64,000 bases of DNA from Cladorhizidae sp. MBARI D1340-BT2 (Eukaryota > Porifera > Demospongiae > Poecilosclerida > Cladorhizidae), in contig JAQNBH010000007.1 of assembly GCA_028752905.1 (NCBI GenBank), positions 15,863,233 to 15,927,232 of the forward strand, given 5' to 3'. The notes below the pieces were generated by a model. It saw only the letters and a list, made by a program, of their open reading frames with translations. It did no database searches and was not told the origin of the DNA. This document shows positions 32,301-42,564 of this stretch, one piece after another (within the stretch, counting starts at the first letter, position 1; each line of letters opens with the position of its first letter). The position numbers and the translations under genes are program-made.

Positions 32301-35300
32301 AGATGATCAAGACTCGTTTGCGTAATTCTCTAAGTGACTGCAGCCTTTCTCACCTTATGAGGATTGCTATAGAGGCACCAGAAGTACTCTCTGAGAGCGA
32401 CCTTGAAGAGATTGTGGACGTATGGCAGAGAAAACCAAGAAGAACCTCAGTTTGACATTCCTATCATTTGAACCTGATATCATAAGCTTATTACACCTTT
32501 CTTGTATTACACCTTTCTTGACATTATTTAAAAAAATATCTCTAATTTCAAGGGGGGGGCGAGAATGATACAAGGGGGGGCGAATGCCCCCCCCCGCCCC
32601 CCCCTAAATACACCCCTGGCTTAGGTCTCTCTGTGTAATGCTCCACTACCACACCTGATGCTTAGGTCTCTCTGTGTAATGCTCCACTACCACACCTGAT
32701 GCTTAGGTCTCTCTGTGTAATGCACCACTACCATACCTGATGCTTATGTCTCTCTGTGTAATGCACCACTACCATACCTGATGCTTAGGTCTCTCTGTGT
32801 AATGCACCATACCATACCTGATGCTTAGGTCTCTCTATACATGTATAATACATGTACTGTGTTAAGCGCTGGTCTCACTGTAGTTTAAAAAGTCCTTGTT
32901 AGGCGTATATATGCTACCTTGCCAAGAAGCAGAAGCAGCCTTACTTGTCATTGAGAAAGAAAAATGCAAGATGTAGACGAGGTTTTTTTTAACGCTAGCC
33001 CTAGCCCTCTGGACATTTTAAACATTTTTCCCTCTAATTCTAGGGAAACATGCAACTAACTAAAGAGCTAATTAACAAGGATGACCCTGGTCTGAGAATT
33101 GTCTTAATCTTTCCCAAAGTGGAGCTTTTTGCCAATGAAGTGTGTATAGATAAGATAGCCTCGAAAAAGACTTGAGATGCCATCCCTAACACCTACTTCC
33201 ATCTCCCGAGACTAGCTCCCTTCTTTGCTCCTTAAAACGATGCCAAATGGAATTTTAAGGAAATTCATTTTCCAACCATGTGCTTGACCACGTACTTAAG
33301 TTTCAGTGCCTAATGGAAAAAAACATTGTTTGCTGTTGGACTTCCTCTAGCTACTGGTACTAATTTCAGCTCTCTAGCACTTGACAAACTGATCAGGCAC
33401 TCGTTTTAAGGCACCGTTTTAGCCAGTAACTTGGGTATAGTTATACCTATGGAAAATGTTTTAGTATCAAAAGAGAGCACACAGAGAGACATATCTTTTG
33501 AGCTATAGATCAAGTCCATACCAAAGCGGTGACAGTTGCATTTTATGGGGAGGCCTTCTCCATAATTTTTTTATTTTTACTTGTGGTTACCACTTTATAG
33601 CTTAGATTCTGTAAACTTCATGGTATGGACTTGATAAATAGCTGAAAAGATAGGTCTCTCTGTGTTCTCTCTTTTGGTACTGAAATATTTTTCATAGGTT
33701 TAACTATAGCCAAGTTACTGTAGCTAAAGTGGAGGGAACCTCAAAAACCTGATTTTGCCACATAACTATCTCCAGCCAAGTACTAGAGAGTTCAAATTAG
33801 CACCAGTGGCTAGAGGAAGCCCTACTCTATGCAATGAGTGTTTCATTAGGCGCTAAAACATAAGTACGTGGTCAAGCATGGGGGTGGACTGAATTTTATG
33901 GCATTTTAATGAAATGAATTTTACAACTGGGCGCTTGACCACAGACTTACTACGTTTTAGCGCCTAATGAAAACACTCATTGAATAGAGTAGGGCTTCCT
34001 CTAGCCACTGGTGCTAATTTGAACTCTCTAGCGCTTGGCAATCTGGAGATATTTATGCAGCAAAATCAGGCATTCAGGTTTGAGATTCCTTCACTTTACC
34101 CAGTAACTTCGCTCTAGTTATATCTATGAAAAATATTTTGGTATCAAAAGAGAGCACACAAGAGAGACCTATCTTTTGAGCTATATATCAAGTCCATACC
34201 ATGAAGTTGCTATGGAGCTATAAAGTGGTAACCACACGTTTTTTAGCACCTACTAGTTTATGGTATCGACCCCCATTTTAATTTGTGGCAGTTGGAACAG
34301 TTGGAAATGATGTTACATAAGGGGTGGTAGTGTTTGGAAGGTCTGCTATGCCATGCCTGTGAGTGGTGGTGTTTGGAAGGCTTGCTATACCATGCCTGTG
34401 AGTGGTGGTGTTTGGAAGGCTTGCTATACCATGGCTGTGAGTGGTGGTGTTAGGAAGGCTTGCTATACCATGGCTGTGAGTGGTGGTGTGTGGAAGGCTT
34501 GCTATACCATGCCTGTGAGTGGTGGTGTTAGGAAGGCTTGCTATACCATGGCTGTGAGTGGTGGTGTGTGGAAGGCTTGCTATACCATGCCTGTGAGTGG
34601 TGGTGTTTGGAAGGCTTGCTACACCATGGCTGTGAGTGGTAGTGTTAGGAAGGCTTGCTATACCATGGCTGTGAGTGGTGGTGTGTGGAAGGCCTGCTAC
34701 ACCATGCCTGTGAGTGGTGGTGTTAGGAAGGCTTGCTATACCATGGCTGTGAGTGGTGGTGTGTGGAAGGCTTGCTATACCATGGCTGTTAGTGGTGGTG
34801 TTTGGAAGGCTTGCTACACCATGGCTGTGAGTGGTAGTGTGTGGAAGGCTTGCTACACCATGGCTGTGAGTGGTGGTGTTAGGAAGGCCATGCCTGTGAG
34901 TGGTGGTGTTTGGAAGGCTTGCTACACCATGCCTGTGAGTGGTAGTGTTAGGAAGGCTTGCTATACCATGGCTGTGAGTGGTGGTGTGTGGAAGGCCTGC
35001 TACACCATGCCTGTGAGTGGTAGTGTTTGGAAGGCTTGCTATACCATGCCTGTGAGTGGTGGTGTGTGGAAGGCTTGCTATACCATGGCTGTGAGTGGTG
35101 GTGTTTGGAAGGCTTGCTATACCATGGCTGTGAGTGGTGGTGTTTGGAAGGCTTGCTACACCATGGCTGTGAGTGGTGGTGTTTGGAAGGCTTGCTACAC
35201 CATGGCTGTGAGTGGTGGTGTGTGGAAGGCTTGCTATACCATGGCTGTGAGTGGTGGTGTTTGGAAGGCTTGCTATACCATGGCTGTGAGTGGTGGTGTT

Positions 35301-38300
35301 TGGAAGGCTTGCTATACCATGGCTGTGAGTGGTGGTGTTAGGAAGGCTTGCTATACCATGGCTGTGAGTGGTGGTGTGTGGAAGGCTTGCTATACCATGG
35401 CTGTGAGTGGTGGTGTTTGGAAGGCTTGCTATACCATGCCTGTGAGTGGTGGTGTTTGGAAGGCTTGCTATACCATGCCTGTGAGTGGTGGTGTTTGGAA
35501 GGCTTGCTACACCATGGCTGTGAGTGGTAGTGTGTGGAGGGCTTGCTATACCATGGCTGTGAGTGGTAGTGTGTGGAAGGCTTGCTATACCATGGCTGTG
35601 AGTGGTGGTGTTTGGAAGGCTTGCTATACCATGGCTGTGAGTTGTAGTGTGTGGAGGGCTTGCTACACCATGCCTGTGAGTGGTGGTGTTAGGAAGGCTT
35701 GCTATACCATGGCTGTGAGTGGTGGTGTGTGGAAGGCTTGCTATACCATGGCTGTGAGTGGTGGTGTTTGGAAGGCTTGCTATACCATGGCTGTGAGTGG
35801 TGGTGTTTGGAAGGCTTGCTATACCATGGCTGTGAGTGGTGGTGTTTGGACCATGGCTGTGAGTGGTGGTGTTTGGAAGGCTTGCTATACCATGGCTGTG
35901 AGTGGTGGTGTTTGGAAGGCTTGCTATACCATGCCTGTGAGTGGTGGTGTTAGGAAGGCTTGCTATACCATGGCTGTGAGTGGTGGTGTTTGGAAGGCTT
36001 GCTATACCATGGCTGTGAGTGGTGGTGTTTGGAAGTCTTGCTACACCATGGCTGTGAATGGTGGCCATATCTCAGCACAGCTTACAGTTCACTTCATGGC
36101 ATTCTTTCTCGGCTACTTCTTCAGTAGTTTTTGTTGTGTGCCCCATTCCTTACTTTATACGACAGAGGATCTTGTGTCAATTTCCAGAATTCGTATTCGA
36201 AATATTTTGCTATTTGGAGAAGGCACGACGAAGCACTGGATTTATATACCCTCTTGGGACTTCATGATGTGGTCCTTATTTGTTGAGTCATTGCATACGG
36301 TTTTGGTTAGAGCCACTAATAAAGTCCGTGCATGCGTTTTTCTATGGCTTTGGGAAAAAAATAGAATAGCATGTTCTCTGAGGCATGACAACCTATTAAT
36401 CTCTGAGGCATGACAACCTATTAATCTCTGAGGCATGACAGCCTATCAATCTCTGAGGCATGACAGCCTATTAATCAGCCTATTAATCTCTGAGGCATGA
36501 CAGCCTATCAATCTCTGAGGCATGACAGTCTATTAATCTCTGAGGCATGACAGCCTATCAATCTCTGAGGCATGACAGTCTATTAATCTCTGAGGCATGA
36601 CAGCCTATCAATCTCTGAGGCATGACAGTCTATTAATCTCTGAGGCATGACAGCCTATCAATCTCTGAGGCATGACAGCCTATCAATCTCTGAGGCATGA
36701 CAGCCTATCAATCTGAGGCATGAAGCCTATTAATCTCTGAGGCATGAAGCCTACAATCTCTTGAGGTGTGACAAGATAATCTGATATCACTGATGATAAG
36801 GCACAGTTTTTCCACTTATCTGCACAGTCAACAAATTCCTTGATAATCATGTAAATGCTAGTAGTGGAATGATATGAGTGGAATGATATGACACCGTATG
36901 TGTCTATATAGGCAGACTCATCAAATAGCATTGAATGTGCTTTTATATATATAGCAGAGGGTGGGTGTTTTTCACTATACAGCGTATTCTTGCTGTAGGT
37001 ATTCTAAATATTACTAACAATATATACTAACAGAAAGCATGACAATATTCATAACAGAACTCGTACGCTGTGCTTTGTGACCTCATACAGGAAGTGGGTG
37101 GAGCTCTAATTGCATATAATTTATTAGAGTAAGCATTTCACAGACCTAGCCTGCTTGATTGAGATGGCTAAACGACTTTTCGGCGACTACTAAATTCAAT
37201 GGCAACGTGTCTTTTGTGGTGAGATATAGGCTCCAGTAGAGACAAAAAGTGCAAGTTTTACCATGCTTTTGATCATGCAAACATTATATATTACACCTGC
37301 TGCCGGATTTCCCGGAGTAGTTGCAGAGCTCCAAATCTTCCTCTCCATTTCAGAGGTCCGATTTATGCACCGAAATGCCAATTTTGTTCGAATATAAGTT
37401 TTTTCTTGGCGCACTCAGTTATCATTAGATAAGATGACTTTCTTGGTAATCAAGAGTTTGCTCACTTGACGTTTAGGCTAGATGTTCTGGCCTTCATCAG
37501 GAGTGTGAAGGCTAGAGCATCAGCCCAAACGTTGAGTGTGCGTAATTCAAGTCGATGATCAAGAATCTAATATTGGCTAAAATCTATTGCTTGGTAAGTG
37601 GAGCATGCATATGCTCTCAGTGCAGCTAGTTGCAGCGTTCTTGATTTGTGTTATTTTGTGTGTGAAATGTCTGGAAGTAGCTAAGTGATGTACAATACTG
37701 CAGCTTTCAGTCTCAAGGCTGTTGGATTTGCAGAGAAGTGCAGGAGTAGATGAATTGAAAGGTAATACTGAACAAGAGAAAAGCTTACGAGGCTGAGAAA
37801 TAAGCTCAAGTTGGAGAAATATGCTAGAGTTGGCTTGAGTTGTAGAAATAAGAAGCTTGAGTTGGAGAAAAAAGCTTGAGTTGGAATACGCTTGAGTTAG
37901 AGAAGTTAGAGAAATAAGCTTGAGGTAGCTTGAAATAAGCTTGAGTTGGAGAAATACACTTGAGGTAGAGAAATAAGCTGAGTTGGAGAAATACGCTTGA
38001 GTTAGAGAAATAAGCTTGAGCTAGAGAAATATGCTCGAGTTAGAGAAATAAGCTCGAGTTAGAGAAATAAGCTTGAGTTGAGAAATAAGCTTGAGTTGGA
38101 AAAATACGCTTGAGTTAGCTTGAGTTTGCTTGAGTTGGAGAAATACGCTTGAGTTAGAGAAATAAGCTTGAGTTAGAGAAATAAGTTGAGTTGGAGAAAT
38201 ACGCTTGAGTTGGAGAAATAATGAGAAATACGCTTGAGTTAGAGAAATAAGTTGAGTTGGAGAAATACGCTTGAGTTGGAGAAATAATGAGAAATACGCT

Positions 38301-40225
38301 TGAGTTAGAGAAATAAGCTTGAGTTAGAGAAATAAGTTGAGTTGGAGAAATAAAATAAGCTTGAGTTGGAGAAATACGCTTGAGTTAGAGAAATAAGCTT
38401 GAGTTAGATAAATACGCTTGAGTTAGAGAAATAAGCTTGAGTTAGAGAAATAAGCTTGAGTTAGAGAAATAAGTTGAGTTGGAGAAATACGCTTGAGTGG
38501 TAGAAATAGAGTTGACAATGCTACTATGTTCAGCAAGGTTACATTGAGTTGAGGTCAGAGGATAGTCTGCAACTTACACTCCAGTAATTATAGCCTTTTA
38601 TTATGATGGTTATTTTGAAGGTGTGACCTATACTCCAGCAAATATGCAAGATGTAATACTGGTATATACATACCATATTCTTCACCCAGCAACCTCATCT
38701 AGCTACAGTACAACCTGGCTAATAAGAATAGGCATGTACGTAAGGGGTGTTCAGATTGGTAACTTTGTTCAGGTTACTCAAACTTATACTGGAGTTGTAA
38801 TAACATTACATGTTACAGTGTATTACAATAAACTCAACAGTTACTGAGTAATGTGGTGAGTTGGTTCTTTGCTTACAGTACAGTATACTGTAGGCCGAGT
38901 TTTAAACTGTGTATGCTGTATTGTAAATTTAAGCCAATGTATAATGCACCAGTACATACAAACCACAAAACTTCACCAACAGGGTTGGTACTATGTGTAC
39001 AAACCATTTAGCGGAACCACTTGGAACTGGCAAGCCTACTTCTATTAATTGCTGATCTGCTTTGGGTTGGATTAGCCCTGTTCAGATTAGCCAGTTTGTG
39101 ATAGGGTAACATATGCTGAGCGTGTTCAAACTAGACAGTAGGCAGTATAGATAAACATGCTGGTTTTTATATACCGTGGAATATCGGAGCTACTGGTCTG
39201 GTCTAGATGACCCTTATCCACAATTATTGTCCACACTAGTGTTGGACTTATGGTATGCAAGTTACGTGGGGGGGGGGGGGGGGGGGGGGGGGGACGAGAA
39301 ATGGAGATCCTTGAATTGAAATTTCAAATGTTTTTTTTTGTTGTTGTTTTTGCCCCCAACACTTTTTATGGTTTTCAAGGATACCAGTTTCCATGACCTC
39401 CTGGGAGTCTTGTAATGGTGGCCAAAACCACACCATTTAGGCATCTAAGAAGCTGCCAATTAGTGTTTAGCTGAGATATGGCATAGTTTTTGTGGCATGA
39501 TTTTTTTTTGGGGGGGGGGGGGGGGGAGGGAGGGGGGGTGAGACCAACATAGAGAGCGGTAGTGCATTCCCACCTGCACTCGGTGGTAACACTTTTTTTA
39601 AATTTTCCTCTAGACATTGCATGTAATTTAGTGTGCTGTATTTCTCAGGGCAGACAATATTGTATGAACACGTGAACAGTTTTTAATGGCGTATGTTTCT
39701 ATAGATTGCATGCAGTTATTGCACTCCTGTTGAGCATGCAGCTCACAGCTATTGCACTGATGTTGAGCATGCAGTGCACAGCTATTGCACTGATGTTGAG
39801 CATGCAGTGCACAGCTATTGTACTGATGTTGAGCATTCAGATACACTTAATTAAGCAGGCTCTTGTATTTCTGAACCAACAACTGTTTGATTATTCTGCA
39901 TCCTTAACTGAACTGATCAAATTACGAAACAGATATTTGTGAGGATGAAAACCAGTTTCTATACATCAAGTGTTCGTATATGTACCCATCTGGACTTCAA
40001 TGCACTAATCCTGTTCCTAAATATCTGGACCCCTTGCTGTGTGGAGGGCATTGTGACAATATCAGACCTCCTGGATACAGTGGCAGAGCGAGGAGGGAGA
40101 GTGCTTCTGATGGTATGGGGTCCGATCAACATGGAGTAGGTGTATCATTGTTACAAGCAGATGAAGGAAAGGCTCAAGGAAGTGAAGGAGAGGGGAAAGG
40201 AGTTGGAAGGACAAGCCAGTGCTAA
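26364..40225 (+). CDS. KANSL2: KANSL2-like subunit of the NSL histone acetyltransferase complex, four exons
   Basis: KANSL2 is a nuclear subunit of the NSL complex, which carries the acetyltransferase KAT8/MOF. Exons: 26364-26476, 27792-27961, 28368-28646 and 39933-40225. They sum to 855 nt, giving 284 aa. Residues about 36-90 (AGAWTEVEAYRVYREKLVRL, DLYVGQLDHMRR) align with human [20 protein letters not shown] and its following helix. Residues about 110-130 contain YRRKSGEEALLER, like human YRQRYGVEALLHR. A C3Hc3H double zinc finger follows: C169, C174, C185, H188, then C201, C211, C224, H227 (CTNPVPKYLDPLLCGGHC). His188 is split by the 11.3-kb intron 3, which supports the join. The human protein has a second, N-terminal C3Hc3H finger. 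None is seen here, and the start codon lies 66 bp from DNAJC9. The low-complexity last 45 residues and the stop are the least certain part. INO80D, which shares the finger, fits less well. Confidence 0.8.
27108..27277. repeat. Foldback right-arm fragment in KANSL2-like intron 1
   Basis: Carries aaagcacacagagagatcga, tatatcaagttcatac and gaagtgtgcagaatct from the foldback family. The rest of intron 1 (26,477-27,791) shows nothing else recognisable apart from short pyrimidine-rich tracts. Confidence 0.65.
28855..29047. repeat. 41-bp minisatellite, left part (split by a transposon)
   Basis: About four and a half units of 41 bp (acctgatgcttaggtctctc, tgtgtaatgcaccactaccat). The array stops at GCTTAGG and resumes at 32,619 with GCTTAGG, on the other side of the hAT element. 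Confidence 0.95.
29690..30230. repeat. About 114-bp tandem repeat inside the hAT element, four units
   Basis: Units run from catcacacaccaccacgtgtt through tgtaggtttgtcacttcttc to tgtcatggtcttaaagt. The first unit is diverged and the last three are nearly identical. They lie directly upstream of the transposase start, so they may be part of its promoter region. Confidence 0.9.
30269..32455 (+). CDS. hAT-superfamily transposase, intact 728-aa ORF
   Basis: Cuts and moves the surrounding transposon in the nucleus. Residues 1-60 are Ser-rich with a basic patch (PPPSKKSKQNKH). A TTF/BED-like zinc finger at about 70-125 shows FCKVCKQ and later KAHARSDFHIHA. The catalytic region shows SLMADECTDVTNVEEL (first Asp, about residue 248), VGLGFDGAATFSGRKTG (second Asp, about 316) and IHCHCHLLQLA just after. 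The C-terminal dimerisation block reads ICLSIPVSTASVERSFSQMK, about residues 662-681. No stop or frameshift breaks the 728 codons, a typical length for this family, so it may be active or recently active. It resembles the vertebrate ZNF862/KIAA1586-type host genes derived from hAT. Flanking inverted repeats argue that it is still a transposon here. Confidence 0.9.
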   Translation: MDIRSYFASTSQASSHANSSDSEDSRTDSSEHVEASSPSLSPPPSKKSKQNKHRSSVSTKRKYSKSWEKDFSWLYYDEDSDGAFCKVCKQSGLQRTGGVWVTQPCRNWKKAVEKMKAHARSDFHIHATQALFAAKGAAKGGTVVQQLQNVLARKRAQNRAAVKCLILLTHFLTKEQVAHSTKFEKLVDVVVRCGSQHLKQFLETAPRNAVYTSRVAVVEFIESLGTWVEESILKRLQKAPMYSLMADECTDVTNVEELSVFCRWEEDGVPVECFLELIPLKKADAETIYSNLIDCLKKKGLQVGRIVGLGFDGAATFSGRKTGVQARIKKHTPHALFIHCHCHLLQLACVQAANKTPGIAHVYRTLTTLWKHFRNSPKRAECLKEVQHILELPEMKVIKPSDTRWLAHERCVKAVKASYSAIVITIGNIYETSHEPEALGIHGALCKLSTIAAIYLLDFTLPQVAKLSKALQAEQLDLSLISFLVDATVKSLDDAVLPGANWVLELLENVEDLKSSTKVSIDADKILSFQNVVGKPFVADLKANITSRFSSSNAVVSALSIFDPRKVPKPDSVSFPTYGDTSVEKLIAHYGEDRDAETLDGEETVKTAMISTEILTEWKTFRQLLVKQPRDTTASQLKELVSNDMLKAMFPNLHKIASICLSIPVSTASVERSFSQMKMIKTRLRNSLSDCSLSHLMRIAIEAPEVLSESDLEEIVDVWQRKPRRTSV
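32619..32850. repeat. 41-bp minisatellite, right part
   Basis: About five to six units of the same 41-bp repeat as at 28,855-29,047, resuming exactly at the duplicated GCTTAGG. One unit reads gcttatg and one lacks three bases. Confidence 0.95.
33234..34237. mobile_element. Foldback elements: a right arm followed by one complete copy
   Basis: A lone right arm occupies about 33,240-33,540. The complete element at 33,587-34,237 starts gtggttaccactttatagct and ends agctataaagtggtaaccac, a perfect 19-20 bp terminal inverted repeat. Its arms continue inverted for roughly 270 bp each, and the centre is itself palindromic (gagtgtttcattaggcgcta facing tagcgcctaatgaaaacact). It has no coding capacity. 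Confidence 0.85.
34326..36056. repeat. 39-bp minisatellite, about 44 copies, in KANSL2-like intron 3
   Basis: The unit is 39 bp, including ctgtgagtggtggtgtttgg and aaggcttgctataccatg. Recurrent variants are tgtttgg/tgtgtgg/tgttagg, ctatacc/ctacacc and catggct/catgcct. Since 39 is divisible by three, open frames of several hundred codons exist on both strands (MAVSGGVWKACYT on plus, HSHGIASLPNTTT on minus). They begin and end with the repeat and lack any domain, so I do not call a gene. Confidence 0.95.
36373..36765. repeat. 25-bp minisatellite, about 15 copies
   Basis: Units of ctctgaggcatgacagccta plus tcaat or ttaat. The two forms (agcctatcaat and agtctattaat) alternate in the middle of the array, suggesting an expansion by 50-bp steps. 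The array decays at the right end. Confidence 0.93.
37440..37560. other. Hammerhead-like motif locus 1
   Basis: The minus strand reads CTCCTGATGAAGGC...TAGCCTAAACGTCAAG. The plus strand holds an inverted partner (GAAGGCTAGAGCATCAGCC, then CAAACGTT). The CTGATGA core, a GGC/GCC stem and a GTC site are present, but the GAAA is changed to TAAA on this copy. Confidence 0.45.
37770..38515. repeat. Degenerate 18-19 bp tandem repeat (ttgagttagagaaataagc)
   Basis: About 35-38 irregular units alternating between gagttagagaaataagct and gagttggagaaatacgct. Unit length varies because of small deletions. Confidence 0.92.
38516..39932. other. End of KANSL2-like intron 3
   Basis: Contains a 26-base G run at 39,268-39,293, a 17-base G run at 39,510-39,526 and a 33-bp tandem repeat of three to four units at about 39,720-39,840 (attgcactgatgttgagcat). 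No exon could be recognised. Confidence 0.6.
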
Positions 40226-40564
40226 TGGAATTGCTATCCGATTCTTCCAGGCCAGCAAAATACAAAGCTTGGATGAATTTTTTTTTCCTTTTCGAAATGC
40301 ACTTGGCATTTGAGCTGTTGTGTGGCTGCATTTGTGTGGCTGCATATTACATTGTTGTGAATGCTTGTATAGTTGCATTTACTGGAGATGAACTGTGCAT
40401 AAAGAAAATAGGTCTTGTTACCATACATGTGATCACTCTTCTGCCTCTCTCTTCTCATCTAATCCCCCAATAGCCCTTCCCCCCATATTTTATCATTAAG
40501 GAGTCTCAATGAACTCCAGTTGACATAATAACATTAAAATCACCTCAATAATCAACTCTAAATT

Positions 40565-40660
40565 TTATTCGCTCGACATTTCTACTAGATGCTCCAGCCT
40601 TCATCAGGACTATTATTTATTCCTGATGAAGGCTAGAGCATTAAGGAGTCATTAGACATT
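40565..40660. other. Hammerhead-like motif locus 2, inverted pair
   Basis: The plus strand has TTTATTCCTGATGAAGGCT followed by AGAGCATT. The minus strand has GTCCTGATGAAGGCTGGAGC and then GAAATGTCGAGCGAATAAA. The two CTGATGAAGGCT cores face each other across about 15 bases. Confidence 0.5.
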
Positions 40661-41438
40661 GAAAAGCAGTTATTCAGTTAGCCCACTTGTAGCCAATTAT
40701 TATGATGAAATAATAAATATACTATATATATATACCACTTGCATTTTCTTTACACAGTATACTGTGCAGCTGAACCCAGCATTGGTATGATGAGTTGTAA
40801 TAAAATGCAATGGCATTGGCAAAGAGGCTCTGTAAGGACAATTTTCTGAGATCGAAAGTATCGGGAGTGAGAGGAGGTGTTGACCAACTCGAGAGCGACT
40901 ATCAGCTTTATATATTTGAGGGGGAGATGAGAGGATGGACTGTTGTGAAGATGGTATAGAAGGTTTGCATGATGGATAAGAATGAGTGGTGTATAAATTA
41001 TGTACCAATATCGATGATAGACACCTTGTTTTGCATGGGATGATACACCTACTGTTCTACTTCCACTAGGCAGCAGTTCATGGAGTGGGTGCAGCATGGT
41101 GGCTGGGTTATATAGCTACATATCGAAAGTGGCGACCCTGACTTTTTTGCAATGGGTCCATGCCCTGCTGGTCAACTGGAGCTCCACACTGAAGGCACAG
41201 CAGAGGGGCACATCATCATCCATCCTCAGATGTGCTGCAGACATATATATAAAGGAGGGCATGGAGCCAGGCACCTGCTTTATTCTTGGTGGCTGCTCGA
41301 ATACAAGCGCATGCAGTATCATCCGGTGCTTTCCAAAAGCTTGTCTAGGCAAGCCTTCACGTGTTAAGTGTCCCAGGGCTTTGGAGGATTCATCCGAGGG
41401 AACAGGAACATTTATGTCTTTAATCCAAACACCCAGAA

Positions 41439-41744
41439 CTAACTCAAAACCAGGATATCTACAGTCCCCTCAAATGTACTGGGCAAGATTTGGTAAACTA
41501 AACCTGAAGCAGATGCCAGGAAAGCTGATCGAACTAACATGCCAACACTTCTAATCCCAAGACCACCAAGTTTGACTGGCAGAGAAGCTCGTAGCCAAGC
41601 ACTACTGTCTAATGGTATGCTAATATTGCTGAGGATGGCACACTGAAAACTCCAGTACTTGATGACTTCATGAAAGCGTCCAGCGGAATATTTTTCAGGA
41701 GTCATAAATCTAGGCTTGTTGACGAAATAAAACTGGTCTTTCAC
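41439..41744 (-). pseudogene. LINE reverse-transcriptase C-terminal fragment
   Basis: The minus-strand frame contains ASLPVKLGGLGIRSVGML followed by RSAFLASASG. This is a conserved block (SLPxxxGGLGIRS) downstream of the reverse-transcriptase core in some invertebrate non-LTR elements. It ends at a stop after about 100 residues and has no intact element around it. It seems to belong to the same family as the fragment at 42,565-42,866 and the insertion at 15,136. Confidence 0.65.
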
Positions 41745-41849
41745 ACCATCTTATTCAACCACTCAAATTAAGAAGTAATGAAGCAATAATTTATCTATGG
41801 CGGCACCATTGGGGATAGACAGTGAAGATTTGACACCTAAATTTAAAAT

Positions 41850-42430
41850 TCAACAGATTCTCTCTGATGCTCTTGCCAATAGAAAACTACAAATGGAGCT
41901 TGCTATCGCTATTGACACAGGAAAAAGTTTTGTGAGTTTGGAGCACTTGTGTTTAGTGCATAATATGAAGAAATAAGCACACTGCGAGCCACTGCTTACT
42001 ATCCTAATATTTATGGCGTTGCAAAAAATTTATCAGGTGGCAGGCCTATTTATATAGCAGCAGCATGCAACCAGCATATCAGTGTTTTGAGAAGTTTGGA
42101 AATGACCTTGAAATAGTTTCGGCCTTCAAGTGCATATGATATTTTGATCGTGCTAAGAATGATGAACTCAACCTAAGTTCAAATGACATTTGATAATCTT
42201 CGCTTTTTCTCCTAGTGATGTAATCAAAGGGCAATAGCACCACACATATATGGCTGTTGCTGACCAAACTTCAGAGGATGCAAATGAACTTGAACGGTGG
42301 GGAAACCATGCAAATGAATGACCTAATTGGTGAAGTGGTTGTCGAGCTATTGTTATGCTGCAACCCTCATCTGCGGCAGCTGAATGGGTTTTCTCCTGCA
42401 GCCTTCAAGACAATTAAGGTGGTATCCCAC
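41850..42430 (+). pseudogene. hAT-like transposase remnant, heavily decayed
   Basis: Across several frames the plus strand reads ATAYYPNIYGVAKNLSGG, then ERWGNHANE, and finally MLQPSSAAAEWVFSCSL. The last piece is the PSSAAAERVFS dimerisation block typical of hAT-derived genes in invertebrates, with Arg changed to Trp. Stops and frameshifts occur every few dozen codons. Confidence 0.5.
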
Positions 42431-42564
42431 CTAAATTTCTTTCAAAATATCATTTTTCTTTTTTTTTGTCATTTTGTCTTGTACTAAAAAAAGTGTTTCT
42501 AGAGTTTGGTTCTATATTATATGATCACTACAGCTGAAAAACCTTATCCTTGTCACTCTCAATT

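Larger units (their letters stand above)
29048..32618 (+). mobile_element. hAT-type DNA transposon, apparently complete, in KANSL2-like intron 3
   Basis: A 3,571-bp element bounded by CAGGGTTGTATACAG at the left and CTAAATACACCCCTG at the right (reverse complement CAGGGGTGTATTTAG). It is flanked on both sides by GCTTAGG (29,041-29,047 and 32,619-32,625). Its ends carry paired runs of seven to eight G (aaggggggg cgaact; aggggggg cgaat). It contains one long transposase gene, a 114-bp repeat block in its 5' part and a G19 run at 29,453-29,471. The orientation follows the transposase. hAT elements usually make 8-bp duplications; here seven bases match and the eighth differs. Confidence 0.88.

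Noticed and set aside
34278..36413. Open frames of 596 and 686 codons on opposite strands
   Set aside because: Products of the 39-bp array (divisible by three). Start and stop coincide with the array borders.
28855..38515. Regular arrays considered as CRISPR-like
   Set aside because: Units are contiguous with no unique spacers and the context is eukaryotic introns.
39939..40139. Frame reading DLLDTVAERGGRVLLMVWG, which looked like a phospholipase D or hydrolase exon
   Set aside because: The overlapping frame encodes the second half of the KANSL2 C3Hc3H finger, joins the upstream exon in phase and restores the split His codon.
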